From positions 29,981,072-30,045,071 of the forward strand of contig CM070568.1 in NCBI GenBank assembly GCA_036346405.1: a stretch of 64,000 nucleotides of DNA, given 5' to 3'. Shown in pieces: positions 33,818-45,913 of the stretch. The number at the start of each line of letters is the position of its first letter. Position 1 is the first letter of the stretch. The notes under the pieces are model-generated. The model did not search any database. It saw only the letters and a program-made list of their open reading frames with translations, and was not told where the DNA came from. A program made the translations under genes and the position numbers. Origin of the DNA: Phyllostachys edulis (taxonomy: Eukaryota; Streptophyta; Magnoliopsida; Poales; Poaceae).

Positions 33818-34666
33818 TCAGCAAAAAAAATTCATTCTAGACCGAGCATTCTGTAGGGAATTTTTGATTGCTTCAAAGGTTGCAATCCTTTGTTGGGGAA
33901 CATTCTGGGTGCCTATTGCAGCTGCATTAGGAATCATGGCCACTGTCACTTGTGAGGGTTTCATTCCATACAAGGCTTGGTAAGGTGTCATGCCCAAAGA
34001 AGTGTGAAACGATGTATTATACCACCACTCGGCCTGTGACAACCAATATCTCCACGTCTTGGGACTTGTAAATACAGTGCATCTGAGATAATTTTTCAAG
34101 CACTGGTTGACTCTCTTTGTTTGACCATCGGTCTGAGGGTGATAAGCACTCCTAAAGCAAAGTTTAACTCCTAGAGCCTTGAATAACTCTTGACATAATG
34201 TACTAGTAAAGATCCTATCCCTGTTAGATATAATCACTGTTGGTAGTCCATGTAACTTGTATATATTCTACATGAACAAATCTACAATGTTATGCACTGT
34301 ATATGGATGCTTCAGGGATATGAAATGGGCATACTTTGTGAATCTATCTACTACTACTAGTATCACATCATGTTCTTTTGATTTGGGCAGTCCTTCAATG
34401 AAATACAGAGTTACATGAGTCCAGGCCATATTTGGAATCGGCGGAGGTTGTAATAGTCCAGGGTAGTGAATATTTTCAGACTTGTTCTTTTGACATGTTG
34501 GACACTTCTTCACATAATTGTTAACTTCAACTTTCGTTCCTGGCAAATAAAATATCAACCTAAGTCTTTGATATGTAGCCCTTTCACTAGAGTGCCCTCC
34601 TAGAGCTGAAGCATGGAATGAGTCTAAGAGTTGCTTCCTGAGCTCACCCTCACTTCCCACATACAC
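33818..34666 (-). pseudogene. pol: Integrase of minus-strand gypsy element
   Basis: Has the zinc region (HASALGGHSSERATYQRL ... CPTCQ) and core segments VVVDRFTKYAHFISLKHPYT and RSAYHPQTDGQTKRVN. The first catalytic Asp of the usual MDFIEG motif reads LYFIEG and the last catalytic Glu of QTERVN reads QTKRVN, so two of the three D,D,E positions are changed. A stop separates the two halves near 34250. Inactive. Confidence 0.85.
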
Positions 34667-34846
34667 TCTTCATCGATATCTAATTATCCCATTTTGTAGT
34701 GTATATGGTGGTTGTGCTTGACTGTCCATACTGAGCTTAGTCATTAACTCTTGGCATTTCGCATCACCCTAATAACTAGTTTGCACTTCTTATATCCAAT
34801 TGAGAATAGCTGCAGTGAGAGCCATCACATGGTTAAGGGTTGGAAC

Positions 34847-35472
34847 TGTCATAGGGGCAGCCTACCGGCCCTCACGACCCGGCAAAACACCACTAGGCCC
34901 ACACCCAAGGGGTGCCGAAGGCTGAAGGAGGAGCCCTAAAGGGAGCCCAAAGGCTGAGGGAGGAATCGCTGAAGGGAGCCCGAAGGCTGAAGGAGGGCCC
35001 TGAAGGCCATAGGAGGGGGCCCGAAGGCTACAAGGGGGTCCCGAAGGCTAGCCAAGCGCCCCGCAAAGCAACCACGGGGGCATCAAGGGTCGCTCAGAGC
35101 CCCCCCTCGGCCTAGAGTCATCACGCGAGGGGGGGGGGCGCGAAGGGAGAAAACGACGGATGGACTAGGTGCACCGGCTAGGTGAACCAGGACCAAGGAG
35201 GTCCACCGTGAGCCGGAGACTACACGTAGGTGTAGGAAAAGCCCCTACGGGCATAGTATCATTTTAGGAGTAGGCTTGTAATCTCATGTACCCGGTTGGA
35301 AGGCTATAAATAGCCATCCCCACCCCGTGTAATAACTCAGACTTGGTTTTCTTAGAGCAATTAATACACATTTACTTCCTAGCAACCAACCCCTTCTTCG
35401 AGGACCCTCCGGTCACCCCCGAGGAAACTGGGGGTCCCCTTTTTCTACTGTCTAGTCTTTTTCGCTACGATA
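34847..35472 (+). mobile_element. 626-bp solo LTR nested in the gypsy RNase H/INT region
   Basis: Starts TGTCATAGGGGCAGCC, ends CGCTACGATA; perfect 5-bp duplication GGAAC at 34842-34846 and 35473-35477. It has a TATA box in GGCTATAAATAGCC (about 35303-35317) and GAAGGCTGAAGGAGG-type short repeats at 34910-35050. The terminal CA expected of an LTR reads TA here, one C-to-T change. Confidence 0.85.
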
Positions 35473-35477
35473 GGAAC

Positions 35478-36600
35478 CCTTGACAATGCATCTGCTGCCC
35501 TGCTCTCTCTCTCCCCTTCTTGTATTCAATCTTGTAATTATAGCCCATTAGCTTGGCCATTAGCTTATACTGAACACCATCTACCAATCTCTGCTCATTA
35601 ATGAACCTGAGACTTTGTTGATTAGTCCTAATCACCAATTCGGCTCCCACTAGATAGTGCCTCCATTTCTTCAACGCCTCTAGAATTGCTAGGGCTTCCT
35701 TGTCATAAGTGGATAAGGCAGCTGCCTTTGGGTCTAAGGCTTTGCTGAAGTATGATATGGGTCTTCCCTATTGCATTAGCACTACACCTAATCCAAATCC
35801 ACTTGTGTCAATCTCCAGGACAAATGGCTGTTTGAAATTTGGAAGTTCTAGGATAGGTGCTGTAGATAATAAAGTCTTGATCTTGTCAAAGGCTTTTTGG
35901 TGCTCATTTCCCCATTAAAAAGCATTCTTCTTAAGCATGTTGAATAATGGTCTATAGGTGACTCCAAAGTCTTTAACAAACCTCCTGTAGTAACCAGCAA
36001 GCCCCATGAATCCTCTTAATTCTTTCACAGTTCCTGGATTTGCCCACTCCCTCACTGCAGTCACCTTTTGGTGGTTAGTAGCCACACCTTCACTACATAT
36101 GATGTGCCCCAGGTATTCTACCTTCTGTTGCCCAAAAACACACTTGCTACCTTTAGCAAATAATTGAGTTTCTCTCAATATCTTCAGTACAGTTTCCGGG
36201 TGCTCCTTGTGTTCTTCCAATGAAGTACTATTGATCAACATGTCATCAAAGAAGACTAGTACAAACTTCCTCAAATGTTTGGCTAAAATTTTGTTCATTA
36301 GGGCTTGAAATGTGGCTGGAGCATTTGTGAGGCTAAATGGCATGACCATGAATTCAAAATGGACCACATGAGTACTAAATGCTGTTTTGGGAATGTCTTC
36401 ATTGTTCATCCTGGTCTGATGGTATCCAGATCTTAAATCTATCTTTGAAAAATATTTGGCTCCATGCAACTCATCCAATAAATCTTCAATCACTGGAATG
36501 GGATATTTGTTCTTAACTGTATTGGTGTTCAATTATCTATAATCTATACACATACGCCATGTTCCATCCTTCTTTTTCACAAGTATTGCAGGAGAGCAGT
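35478..36600 (-). pseudogene. pol: Reverse transcriptase / RNase H of minus-strand gypsy element
   Basis: RT runs from RMCIDYR (about 36560) through KIDLRSGYHQTRM, FSLTNAPATFQALMN, catalytic VFFDDMLI (about 36255) and GFMGLAGYYRRFVKDFG. RNase H fragments include RFINEQRLVDGVQYKL before the solo LTR boundary at 35477. A TAA stop at the CIDYRQLN position (Gln expected) separates the start of RT. Partner of the gag and integrase of the same element. Confidence 0.85.
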
Positions 36601-37012
36601 ATTGACTTACACTTGGCCTTATGATGTGTGATTTGAGAAATTGGTCAATCAATCCTTTCATTTCATCTTTTTTGTGGTGAGGGAGCCTATAGGTTCTGAT
36701 GTTCACTGGATTTGCCCCTTGTATTAGTGGAATACTATGGTCTTGCTCCCTCCTAGGTGGCAGATCCTGTGGCGATGTCGGGGAATTGGTTTAAAACCTC
36801 CTGAATTTCCTCAGTTACTCCTTTAGAATTCTCATGAAGAGATGGTGCTGGTTTTGAGTATACTTACTTCACCTATCACTTCCTTGTCCAACAATTTCTG
36901 TAGCTTGTGCACATTCACAATACAGTTCTTTCCAGGCAAGGTTTCATCCTTGAATAACATTGTCCTTTCACCATCTTTGCATATCGAAAATTCCCTAGTC
37001 TTCAGATTTATA

Positions 37013-37243
37013 CTATCCCTTCAAACTCAGTATTCTAAAATCAGAGTTGAAAGCTTCACCTTGTATAATGTAGCTACAGTTCTGACTTACTGTCTCACTC
37101 ATAATAACTCCTCCATTTGCCACAGACAGTTTTACTGGCTCATGGCTCATCATCTTGTAGTTTGCCTTCAGTGCCAGCATTGGTGTTATAAAAGTAGTAG
37201 TGCTCCCTGTATCCACAAGTGCTATTGCTGAGACATTACCCAT
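37013..37243 (-). pseudogene. Aspartic protease of minus-strand gypsy element
   Basis: ALVDTGSTTTFITP holds the catalytic D(T/S)G triad; it follows a stop after the gag C-terminus at about 37244. Confidence 0.75.
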
Positions 37244-38775
37244 TTACACATTTAAGGTGAAAGTTGAAGCTTCTATATTGGTCCCAAATAGGGCATGCAT
37301 CGAAATTTGCAATTTTGTCTTCTCTTCCTCTTTGTGCTCAGGACTAGATGGTGGAGTGCTAAATAGTGGTGACTCCTCCTCCTCATCATCTCCAATGGTT
37401 ATGAGATGGACACTCCTTTTGATTTTGCATATACTGCCATGTTCTGGAACCCAAGGTTCTTGACACTTGAAACACTTCCCACTATTCCACTTATCAGCTC
37501 CTGAAGTTGCTGATTTAATCCATTTGTCATGATTCTCTTTGGAGTTTATAGCAGTACTTCCTTTTATCATGTTACTACCTGAATAGCTCCCTTTGGAATT
37601 GCCACTCCCTGACCAAACTATTGGCTTCTTGTATAAGGGCATGTTCTCATAGTTCCTGGCATGAACATATGCATCCACCAGGCTTTTTGGATCCAATAAT
37701 TTCAAAGGAATCTTAATGTAGTCCTTCAGTCCTGATAAGAAGAAATCTAGAAAATATCCTTCCCTTAGTGTGGTATTGTTTCTTTTCACTAGTGCCATAA
37801 CTTCCTCAAATTTGTCAATATAAGTGTTCACCGTCCCATTTTGCTGTAACCCTCTGAAGGTGTCTGCAATATCAATCTTGTTGTCTGCAGCGAATCTCTT
37901 GCAGATCAGATTACAGAATTGAGGCTAAGTCAAACTGTTAGTATCAACATTTTTACTAGTGATCCATTGATCAGCCCTCCCTATTAGGTGAACTTCAGCC
38001 ATCGAAACCCTTTGCTCAGGTGGAGTTCTGGACAACTCAAAACACCTTTCAAACTTTCTAATCTATGATTCAGGATTTTCACCATCAAACCTTGGACACT
38101 CCAATTGTGGACCACCAAAAGACTGACCAAACTGATTTCTATTCTGATTTGCTGGCCATGGTGGTTGGAATCCATTTCCATACTCTGCTGGCCTAACCCA
38201 ATATTGCTCCGGTCTAACCGGTGGATACCCAGAATAAGGAAAAGGTGCATATCCTTTGGGTGGTAACACATTAGATGTGGCATTTACATACTGTGGCGCA
38301 ACATAGCCCCAGGAGGGAATTGAGTAGTTCCTCCTACTGGTAGAAATGGAAAGCTGACATTGCTAACTGTAGTAGGAACAGGGAAAATGGGAATTGCTAC
38401 TGAGTGGGGACTTGTGGCTGCAAGTATTGGAAATTCATTCATACCTAAGCACATAGTTGGTGGAGCAAAAGAGTGCCCATTCCCTGGGGTTCCCTCACCC
38501 GATCTGCCAAACTAGGTGAGCCTGACATTGCACCCGTCACTGGTTGTTCATTCGGCCCAGTTTTGGCCAAGATTGTCTTCATGAGGATCTCCATCTGATT
38601 TTGCATCTAAGCAGTGCTCTCTTGCATCTAGATCTACAATTGCTTGAGATTTTCCCCCATTTTGCAGATTTTGCTGACCCATTTCAGCTATCTTCATCTT
38701 GATCTCCTCCACTTCACCAGCCAGATTGGAACTGGCCTCCTCCTCAACCACACTAGGTCTCCCACCTTTTGGCAT
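37244..38775 (-). pseudogene. gag: gag of minus-strand gypsy element, broken
   Basis: Starts MPKGGRPSVVEEEASS at 38775. Later segments include PQLECPRFDGENPES, the capsid part VNTYIDKFEEVMALVKRNN and a zinc knuckle CFKCQEPWVPEHGSIC (about 37440-37490). It has at least three stops and frame changes. An intact frame remains at 37831-37244. Confidence 0.8.
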
Positions 38776-38874
38776 TGTTTCGGGAATAGATCTGGAATTT
38801 TACAGAGAGAGACCAAAGATCCTCTCAAACCTTCTCTACTCATAAATAACCCTAACCTTAGCCAAGGATCTAGT

Positions 38875-38886
38875 GCTCCGATACCA
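38875..38886 (-). other. Primer-binding site of minus-strand gypsy element
   Basis: Minus strand TGGTATCGGAGC, one base different from the usual initiator-Met complement TGGTATCAGAGC, three bases inside the 5' LTR. Confidence 0.85.
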
Positions 38887-38889
38887 ATT

Positions 38890-39348
38890 TGTCAGGACTC
38901 CGAGACTTGAATCCGAATCCAAACAAAATGCTCAAGTAATTTGGCTAAGAATCGAAGAACACAGGAAGTAATTGCAGTAGAAAAGTTGGGGAAAGTATGT
39001 TACAGAACATAGGATAACTAGGGTTTTCGATAGATTCCAAAGCAAGGTACCAAGGCTGCTTATAAGGAGTACACAGCTTGTACAGCGAAGCAGGAGATCA
39101 TCTTTGCTAATAGAGACAAGAAACAAGATTACGAGTAACAGTGATCTCTAAAATAGATTCTAGCCACCCGATCATGCTTGTAGGGGTATGAATGAATATC
39201 TGCCGCAGGATCTTCATTAATAGACTTCCTTTGCCCTTTGCCCTCAGATGCACCTAAGTGAAACGGTATCGCCAGATCTCGTTTGTTCATGTGTTTTCTT
39301 CCTAACAGAGAGTCCTGGTCTCATTATAGGGATTTTTAGAACCTGTCA
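38890..39348 (-). repeat. 5' LTR of minus-strand gypsy element
   Basis: Plus-strand view starts TGTCAGGACTCCGAGACTTG, matching TGTTAGGACTCCGAGACTTG at 32852. Confidence 0.9.
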
Positions 39349-39933
39349 CAGTGGGGATAGACGAGGCGGCGACGGCGGCACTTCGCGTCAGTTCCCTGCC
39401 CTATCCTTGGTCTCGCGATGGTGGTTTCACGCACCTGGAGGCCCTGAATGGAGAGGCGTGAATCCTCCCCGATCACCAGGTACGATTGTTTAGGCTTGGG
39501 ATTGCTGCGAAGAGCACCGGATTGATCGATCCAACTGCGCGGTTGTTCGAATTTATCATGGTGTAGAGTGAACTGAACCCAGCTAGAGTATTGCGTTTGT
39601 GAGGAGCTGTGATATACGTATGTAAATATAGGCTCCAATTCGAGGCTTCTGTAACTTGGCTGTTGCTCCGCGGATTGGATTATCCTTTTGCCCACTACAG
39701 GTTTACTAGCTAGTTTGTAGATCGCGAATAGCGCAGTACGGTGTGCATCTAGGCGAACACATTTTCTTCCCACCTAGGACTGGGAGGCTTATTACGATGT
39801 TATGTTATTATACTTAGGAGAACGGTGACCTCAAGTTTGCAAACTTTGTGCTTTGGTTTCCCTTCCATTGTGTCGCAGTGCAGCTATTGACTCTGCATTT
39901 TTTTTTATCTTCCTGTGAAATTTGCCCCTGCAG

Positions 39934-40377
39934 AAAATGGCACATCCTGACCTGCTGAAAGCTGTTGTTCTTTCAACCATGTCCATACTTTCTGTGCCTC
40001 TCGAGGCATCGGCGGAGACGTCTCAACCAGCCCATTCTTTCGCCATTATGCCCATTTTTATTGCTGTGGCTCTAAGTGCTGCTGTTGGTGGTAATACATG
40101 CAACCTACATCCTCGCAAGCGTAATGTTTGAGTTTATGTTTTTTCTCATTTGCTATTTTGTTTTTCGTTAGGTGCATCCTTACAAAGGCTGGGGAAATAC
40201 AGAGAAGCAATGAACTGCTACTATAAAGTTTTGGAGTTATCCAAGGAAACGGGCGAGGATTCTGGCTCCACTGAGGCTTATGGCGCAATAGCTGACTGCT
40301 ACGTAGAGCTTGGCGATCTAGAGCGAGCAGCAGAGTTGTATGACAAGTACATGTCAAGGCTGCAGCCTGGTGATTAA
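39934..40377 (+). CDS. FLU: Internally deleted FLU-like TPR protein, two exons, 119 aa
   Basis: Arabidopsis FLU is a chloroplast membrane protein with a C-terminal TPR domain that restrains tetrapyrrole synthesis by binding glutamyl-tRNA reductase. Here exon 39934-40090 (acceptor CCCCTGCAG, ATG 39937) encodes the FLU-type membrane segment (PLEASAE... IMPIFIAVALSAAVGG) and exon 40172-40377 encodes the C-terminal TPR part (GASLQRLGKYREA, GSTEAYGAIADCYVELGDLE) with stop TAA 40375-40377. The 81-nt intron has a GGTG/GTAATA donor and TTTTTCGTTAG acceptor, and the phases fit exactly (154 + 206 = 360 nt). The roughly 100-residue linker and first TPR of known FLU are absent. No transit peptide is found; a non-coding-looking upstream exon may end at CACCAG/GTACG near 39480. 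It may be a truncated paralogue or pseudogene. The family call is from memory of FLU motifs. Confidence 0.7.
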
Positions 40378-40686
40378 GCACTCAGCCTTATTTTGAAATG
40401 AAAGAACGACCAGTTCCTTTCTATTGGTTGATACTCAGCAGAACGCCTCAATTTTGTTGGCCTTACAACTTTGTTGGAGGAGCACTTGAATTGCTCATGG
40501 AGATCCTGTATATAATGTCAATGGTGCTGCGGCACACGTGAGTCCAGAGTTCTTCGTGAAGTTCTCAAAAAATTGAATTGCCCATCCTTCAATCAAAGGT
40601 TAAGCTTTTTTGTGAGTTGTTCGGTGCATTGAACTCCACGTGTTATACACACACACACACACATATATATAGAGGACGTCTGTTTC

Positions 40687-41011
40687 GTACTCCCGGGAAT
40701 ACATACTCCCACTTCAAATATACCACTTTATCATTTTTAGTATACTTAAATACCAATTATAAGATACTCCAACGTGACTTAATTGAAAAATTTTCATTGC
40801 AACCCTTTATTTTTGCTATATACCATTTTTCATATATAAAAGAAGTATATACACAAATTTTGCTATAAAAAGTGGCATTTAATGAAATTTTTCATAAAGC
40901 TCACTTTGGAGTATCTTGTAATCATTATTGGAGTATATTCAAATTGACAAAGAGGTATCATCATACAATTTAAGTGGTATATGAGAGGTGAGAGTACATA
41001 CTCCCAGAATA

Positions 41012-41012
<1 letters not shown>
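40687..41012. mobile_element. MITE copy 1 of a tandem pair
   Basis: Left end GTACTCCCGGGAATACATAC and reverse-complemented right end GTATTCTGGGAGTATGTAC match over about 42 bp including a TATACCACTT block. A/T-rich interior without coding capacity. Confidence 0.75.

Positions 41013-41013
<1 letters not shown>

Positions 41014-41049
<36 letters not shown>
41014..41049. repeat. (AT)n microsatellite between two MITE copies
   Basis: About 18 AT units join the two copies; a shorter (AT)n follows copy 2 at 41410-41429, and an (AC)n plus (AT)n tract precedes copy 1 at 40648-40670. Confidence 0.95.
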
Positions 41050-41051
<2 letters not shown>

Positions 41052-41052
41052 C

Positions 41053-41396
41053 ATACTCACAGGAGTATGTACTCCCACTTCAATATACCACTTAAACGCA
41101 TATATTATACTTCTTTATTATTTCAAGTATACTTAAATACCAATTATAAGATACTCCAAAGTCGATTTGATTGAAAAATTTTCATTGCAGCTCTTTGTTT
41201 TTTTTTTGCTATATACCCTTTTTCATATATAAAAGAAGTATATACATAAATTTTGCTATAAAAAGTGAAATTTTTCGTGGAACTCACTTTGGGGTATCTT
41301 ATAATCATTATTGGAGTATGTTCAAATAGATAAAGAGGTATCGTCATACGATTTAAGTGGTATATAAGAGGTGGGAGTATGTACTCCTAGGAGTAC
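41053..41396. mobile_element. MITE copy 2 of a tandem pair
   Basis: Same family and orientation as 40687-41012. Shared interior words include CAATTATAAGATACTCCAA and CATATATAAAAGAAGTATAT. Inverted ends around GGAGTATGTACTCCCAC. Confidence 0.75.
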
Positions 41397-41429
41397 CATA
41401 CCATTTTCCTATATATATATATATATATA

Positions 41430-42210
41430 ACCTCTTATTATAGAGAAGTTGATTGCCGAGCTCTCGCCGTGGCCACGTCACCCTAAAAACGCAGACCGTT
41501 GGATCGCTCGGCGAACATCCGAGATCGCCTGGACTCCGCTCGGTGCGCGTGGTGGGAAGGTGTGCAAGCCGTTCGATCACAGCAAGGGGAGCGATTGCGC
41601 CCAGCGCAGCGAGCCTCGCGAGTCTTCCCGTCCCTTCCCCTCCGTCTGCTCTTCTCCTCACCCGCAGTGATTCCTTTACCCTTCCGTCGACTCCTTCCAT
41701 GTTGCCACTCTTCCCAGTGCCGCCGCTCCCTCTTCCCCTGCCCCGTCGCCGTCTGCTCCCCCTGTCGCACAGCCGCCTCCCCCTTGCTCGCGACATCGTT
41801 TCCCCCTCTCCCACCACGCGCTTCATTTTCCCCTGCATCGGCGCCTTCCCTCTTTCGCCCCCCTCCCACTGCCCCTGTCATGTGCTCCCCTCTCAGCGCC
41901 ACCGCCTCCCATTCCCCGTGACACCGCCCCGGTCGACCCCTACTCCCATAACCCCGTCATCCCCATCGACTCACCTAGGGTCGAGTGGATGGAGACTTCC
42001 TGTGCATGGGCAGCACCGCCCACCGTCGCACCTCCATTGTCGCCTCCCCCTCCATCGTAACCTTTCTCTCCATAGGTGGCGCTGCCCCTGACACCCATCC
42101 CATGTAGGAGGTAGCTAGGGTTTGTGGTTGCAGCGACCATGTATGGGGCGGGCTTGGTGTTGACCACCTAGAACTGCAATCGAGCCGACTGTTGCGAGGC
42201 ATAACCACAC
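41430..42210. other. C-rich low-complexity segment, no gene called
   Basis: Long open frames on both strands are Pro/Ser- or Arg/Gly-rich and result from base composition. I see no domain, and the splice context does not favour a gene. Confidence 0.4.
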
Positions 42211-45200
42211 AAGAAGAACTACATGTTAGAAAAAAAAATTCAGAGGCTTAGAGGCAATATGTATGAACTATTGAATGCTTGAGCACAATCTGTTATGTTG
42301 AATGTTAATTATCAGGTTCTTGTATCAATTAGTATTTCAGAAGCATGCGTCAGGTTCTTGTATCTGGTTGTTGTATGTGGTTAAGTTCTTGTGTAAAGCA
42401 TTGGAATATTGAGGCAATGTTTTTGTGTTAAGCATCAGGATCTTGTACATTCGGCTTACACGCTGCTAAAGTTTTTTTTCATCTCAAATGAATGAAAGTT
42501 TCTATCATTTTATGTCTCTTTGTCATACGAATAGAAGTTGGAGCTGTGTTGTATGACCTTTGTGAATTTTGGGTAGGAATTCAACTTCATGAGAATGGCA
42601 ATGTATGATTCATAAATAGTATCAGGTTCATGTCAATTTTGAGTGCATCAGCATTAAGCAAAAATGGCAGTACCTCATTGTTATACCCACTTGTCAGCTT
42701 GCAAAAATGACAGCAACTTTTAGGCATGCTTGAATGTGAAAATCAAATGGTAAACTACAAGCACTTCTTATTTCTTCTCATGTAAAACTTATTACTTTCA
42801 TTCATCCAGAATTCTCATATTCAATTGTACATCCTCATACACTGACATCTCTGAATCAGAGTGAAATTTTACAATTCAAATATCATCCATGGTTGCAGGG
42901 GCTCAGGGAAGAACTAGACACTAGGGCTATCGTTGCCCAATGCTCCAAATGATTCATATAACATGAACAAGTGTTATATGTTGTCATCACAATTCATCAG
43001 AACAAGTTTTCATATATCGGGCAACAACAACACCTAGCAGCAATTTATCATAGATTTCATTCATTACGATTCCCAACTATTTCATTACACTCTCTTTGAA
43101 GTCTGAACTATATTGGCTCTTAACAACAAGAACACTCTCTAAACAAGAACAAAAATAAAAACAAGAACAAGTGTTACATCCACACTGCCTGATATTGTGC
43201 TCAGTGTATGCAAACACTCAATTGTCCGTCTCCACCCAAAACACCTCATTCCACCTGAATCCACCTAATTTCACATACATACACATTGAATATAAATGAG
43301 AAATAACAACATGCTCATTTTTTGACAGAAAGGCAGTGGATTGCCAATTATATTAATCAGATCAGGATGTAATAGTCTATTTACAGAAATAGAGGCTGGA
43401 CAAAACCCATCCATCCTCAGTCAATGACAACATGCTACAAGCTACAACCAATCAGTCCATGCAATCTATACACAGAGGCCATACAATAAAAAAAATCAGA
43501 CATTCATGAATCCTTCGACTTCTCCTAATGCTTGTCCATCTGCACCCATGCAATCCATGCATCGAAATTTCATAAAATCACAACTTAGTCATGAATCTGC
43601 AGCCAAGAAATAACAAAAAAAAAACACTAAAATTATTCTTTGAAATTTCTTCAAATCACAACTTTCACAAAATAAGCACAACTGTACACTCGGATGCATA
43701 GGCCGATGAGGCGGAGTGGACGGCGGAAATGATGGAGGAGGAGGCACGCCGTTGGAGGAGGAGGCGCTGATTGAGGACCGCGGTGCAGCTACACCACCTT
43801 GACCCTACCTACGAAATTGGGAGGAGGCAAAAGAAGCCCTAGGTCGCGCACCTAGGGTTCGGGCACGGTTGCGTTGATGGAGGAGGAGGCGCCAATGGAT
43901 TTCGTCGGAGCGGCGACGACACGACACCCTCCCCTAACACTAGCTCGTGCAGGTGGCGGGTTTGGGAGGAGGGGATCGATGGGATCATGGGAGAGAGTTG
44001 GGAGGAGGGGATCGATGATTCGATGGGATCATGGGAGCACCGGGGCGGGGCAAAATGCAAAAGCGCGTAAGTGGGAAGGGGTTCCACCGCTTTAAATCTG
44101 ATGCGCCAATTTCAGATCGAACGGCCTTGAGGGAGTTTGTGCATATGTTAACCAATATGTGCTTGTGCACCAGATATATTGCCATGGTTAAAGGACAGAT
44201 GTCTTCGGTATAATATAGATCAAGAAGAAATAAACATTTAACCCTCAACCCTCAATGTTCGTGACACGAAGGTTTATTTGGAACATGAGAATTTCACAGG
44301 AAACAATTCATTTTTTTATAGGAATATAGGAAAATTCTCGTGTTTCTAAACATTTCTCGCTCACTTGTACAGCAACTAGTCAAGTAGCAATGTTCTCAGC
44401 GAATTGATAAGTACAAGAACTGGTCTACACTTTCATCAAATCATACGCTATACTTGCTTCAATTTGCTCTACTAATTAATGTATTGCACTACATGCAATG
44501 AGCCAATGATGCATGGTCACAACTCTTTCACATCAAGAAACATGCTTGCTCCCCTTGATATCTAGATAACAAACATTATATATGTTCACCAACGATCTGA
44601 CTGATCCTCATCAATTGTTTCTTTAAAGGCCTAGGTTCCTAATTAGACAATTAATTAAGCCTTGCCCTTCCCCAACACCTAGGTTTAGTAAACTAGAGCT
44701 AATCACTCGGGATTATGCATCATGATCTCAACAAAAAGAAGCCTTGGCTCCTAGAATGGGGACATGGAACCCTAACAGTACACCTTGGGAGCAAAATCCT
44801 GACGGCCAAATGACACTAAAGAACATTCCTTCTGGCTCATGCTACTGCCCTTGTCCGGTATCTTTCTTGAGAACATATATACTATGTGCCTATGAGAGGT
44901 AAGATATAGACCTAAGCATTGGTTGCTGGCTACCTTGAATAGCAGCAAAGCTCACCAAGAACAAGAACCAGGTTTGCAAGCCACTCCTTGGGAGTTCAGC
45001 TCATCCTAGTCCCATACACCTTTGGAGTTCAAGGAGAAGGAATGAGATGGTCACATGCGATGTTTGTGTCGGTGATAGAAGGGCGTAGTGTGCTGGGGCC
45101 CATATGTCAGTGGCACAATTTTTATACATAAATGTATTACACAATAACCTAAGGTGGAGTTGAGTTAGTATTCTTAGCTTCATAGGCTTAGCTTGCGTGT

Positions 45201-45913
45201 ATTATAATGGATAAGACAAAAAAAAAAACAATGCAGCGTGAGGGAATTGCACATGATATAGTGTACTTTGAAGTCTTATAATATTCAATTTTGTAATTGC
45301 CATTTGTGTAGTCCACAAGTTTTATTCATGTGCTATTGGAAAGGGAAGATTACCATTACCTCTCGGATAGTGTACCTTCTTAATTATTCCCTCTCAAACA
45401 CGCTGCTAGCATGGTCCAATGTGGTGCCGTTTATCAAAATGGCTTATTTAGTGAAACTCAAGCCAAGTAAATTTTCATTAACAAATAACCATTTCGTACG
45501 TTTATGCACAGATCAGCTAAAAGGTTTATGCATTAGATACACTACTAATGCTGGATTGGAGTACTACTGAAAATGCATACTTGTGCAGCACATAAATGGG
45601 TACTCCAAATGATATTTTTGTGACATATCAGTTGGACTTAGAGGTTGCAATTTCTTCTGTTGGTTGTTCTTGTCAGCTCAGAAAAATGGTAATGAAACAT
45701 CTCAGTTTTTTAAATGTCTAGAAATTTCTAAAGATTGTGTTATCTGCTCTTTGCCCATGGCTATATGAAAGGTAGGCAACAAGGTTTCTCATTCTTAAAT
45801 GAAAAAGAGACTGCATTTGAAATCTGAAGTTCACTTGTACAGTGCTTAAGTGATACTTCCAATGTACAAATGCAACTGGAATGAAAAGTAGACACTAAAA
45901 AGTTGGTTATATG
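42211..45913. other. Unassigned intergenic sequence
   Basis: 3.7 kb of mostly A/T-rich DNA with no recognised coding domain, LTR or RNA gene. A GC-rich patch at 43690-44110 resembles a promoter/first-exon composition (GGAGGAGGAGGC words) but has no supported gene. Confidence 0.4.

Larger units (their letters stand above)
32852..39348 (-). mobile_element. Ty3-gypsy retrotransposon, minus strand, chromovirus-type
   Basis: 6.5 kb with LTRs of 451 bp (left, 3') and 459 bp (right, 5'). Minus-strand order: LTR, PBS TGGTATCGGAGC, gag, protease, RT, RNase H, integrase, chromodomain-like end, polypurine tract, LTR. The putative target duplication is CTGTG at 32847-32851 against CAGTG at 39349-39353 (4 of 5). 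RNase H/INT was later hit by a 626-bp solo LTR. The RNNEPIVQW motif after integrase is the start of a chromodomain-like tail, and the integrase style suggests a Reina-like lineage; the lineage is inference. Confidence 0.9.

Noticed and set aside
41353..42208. Several 140-210 codon frames on both strands
   Set aside because: C-rich low-complexity DNA; Pro/Ser or Arg/Gly bias and mutual overlap argue against genes.
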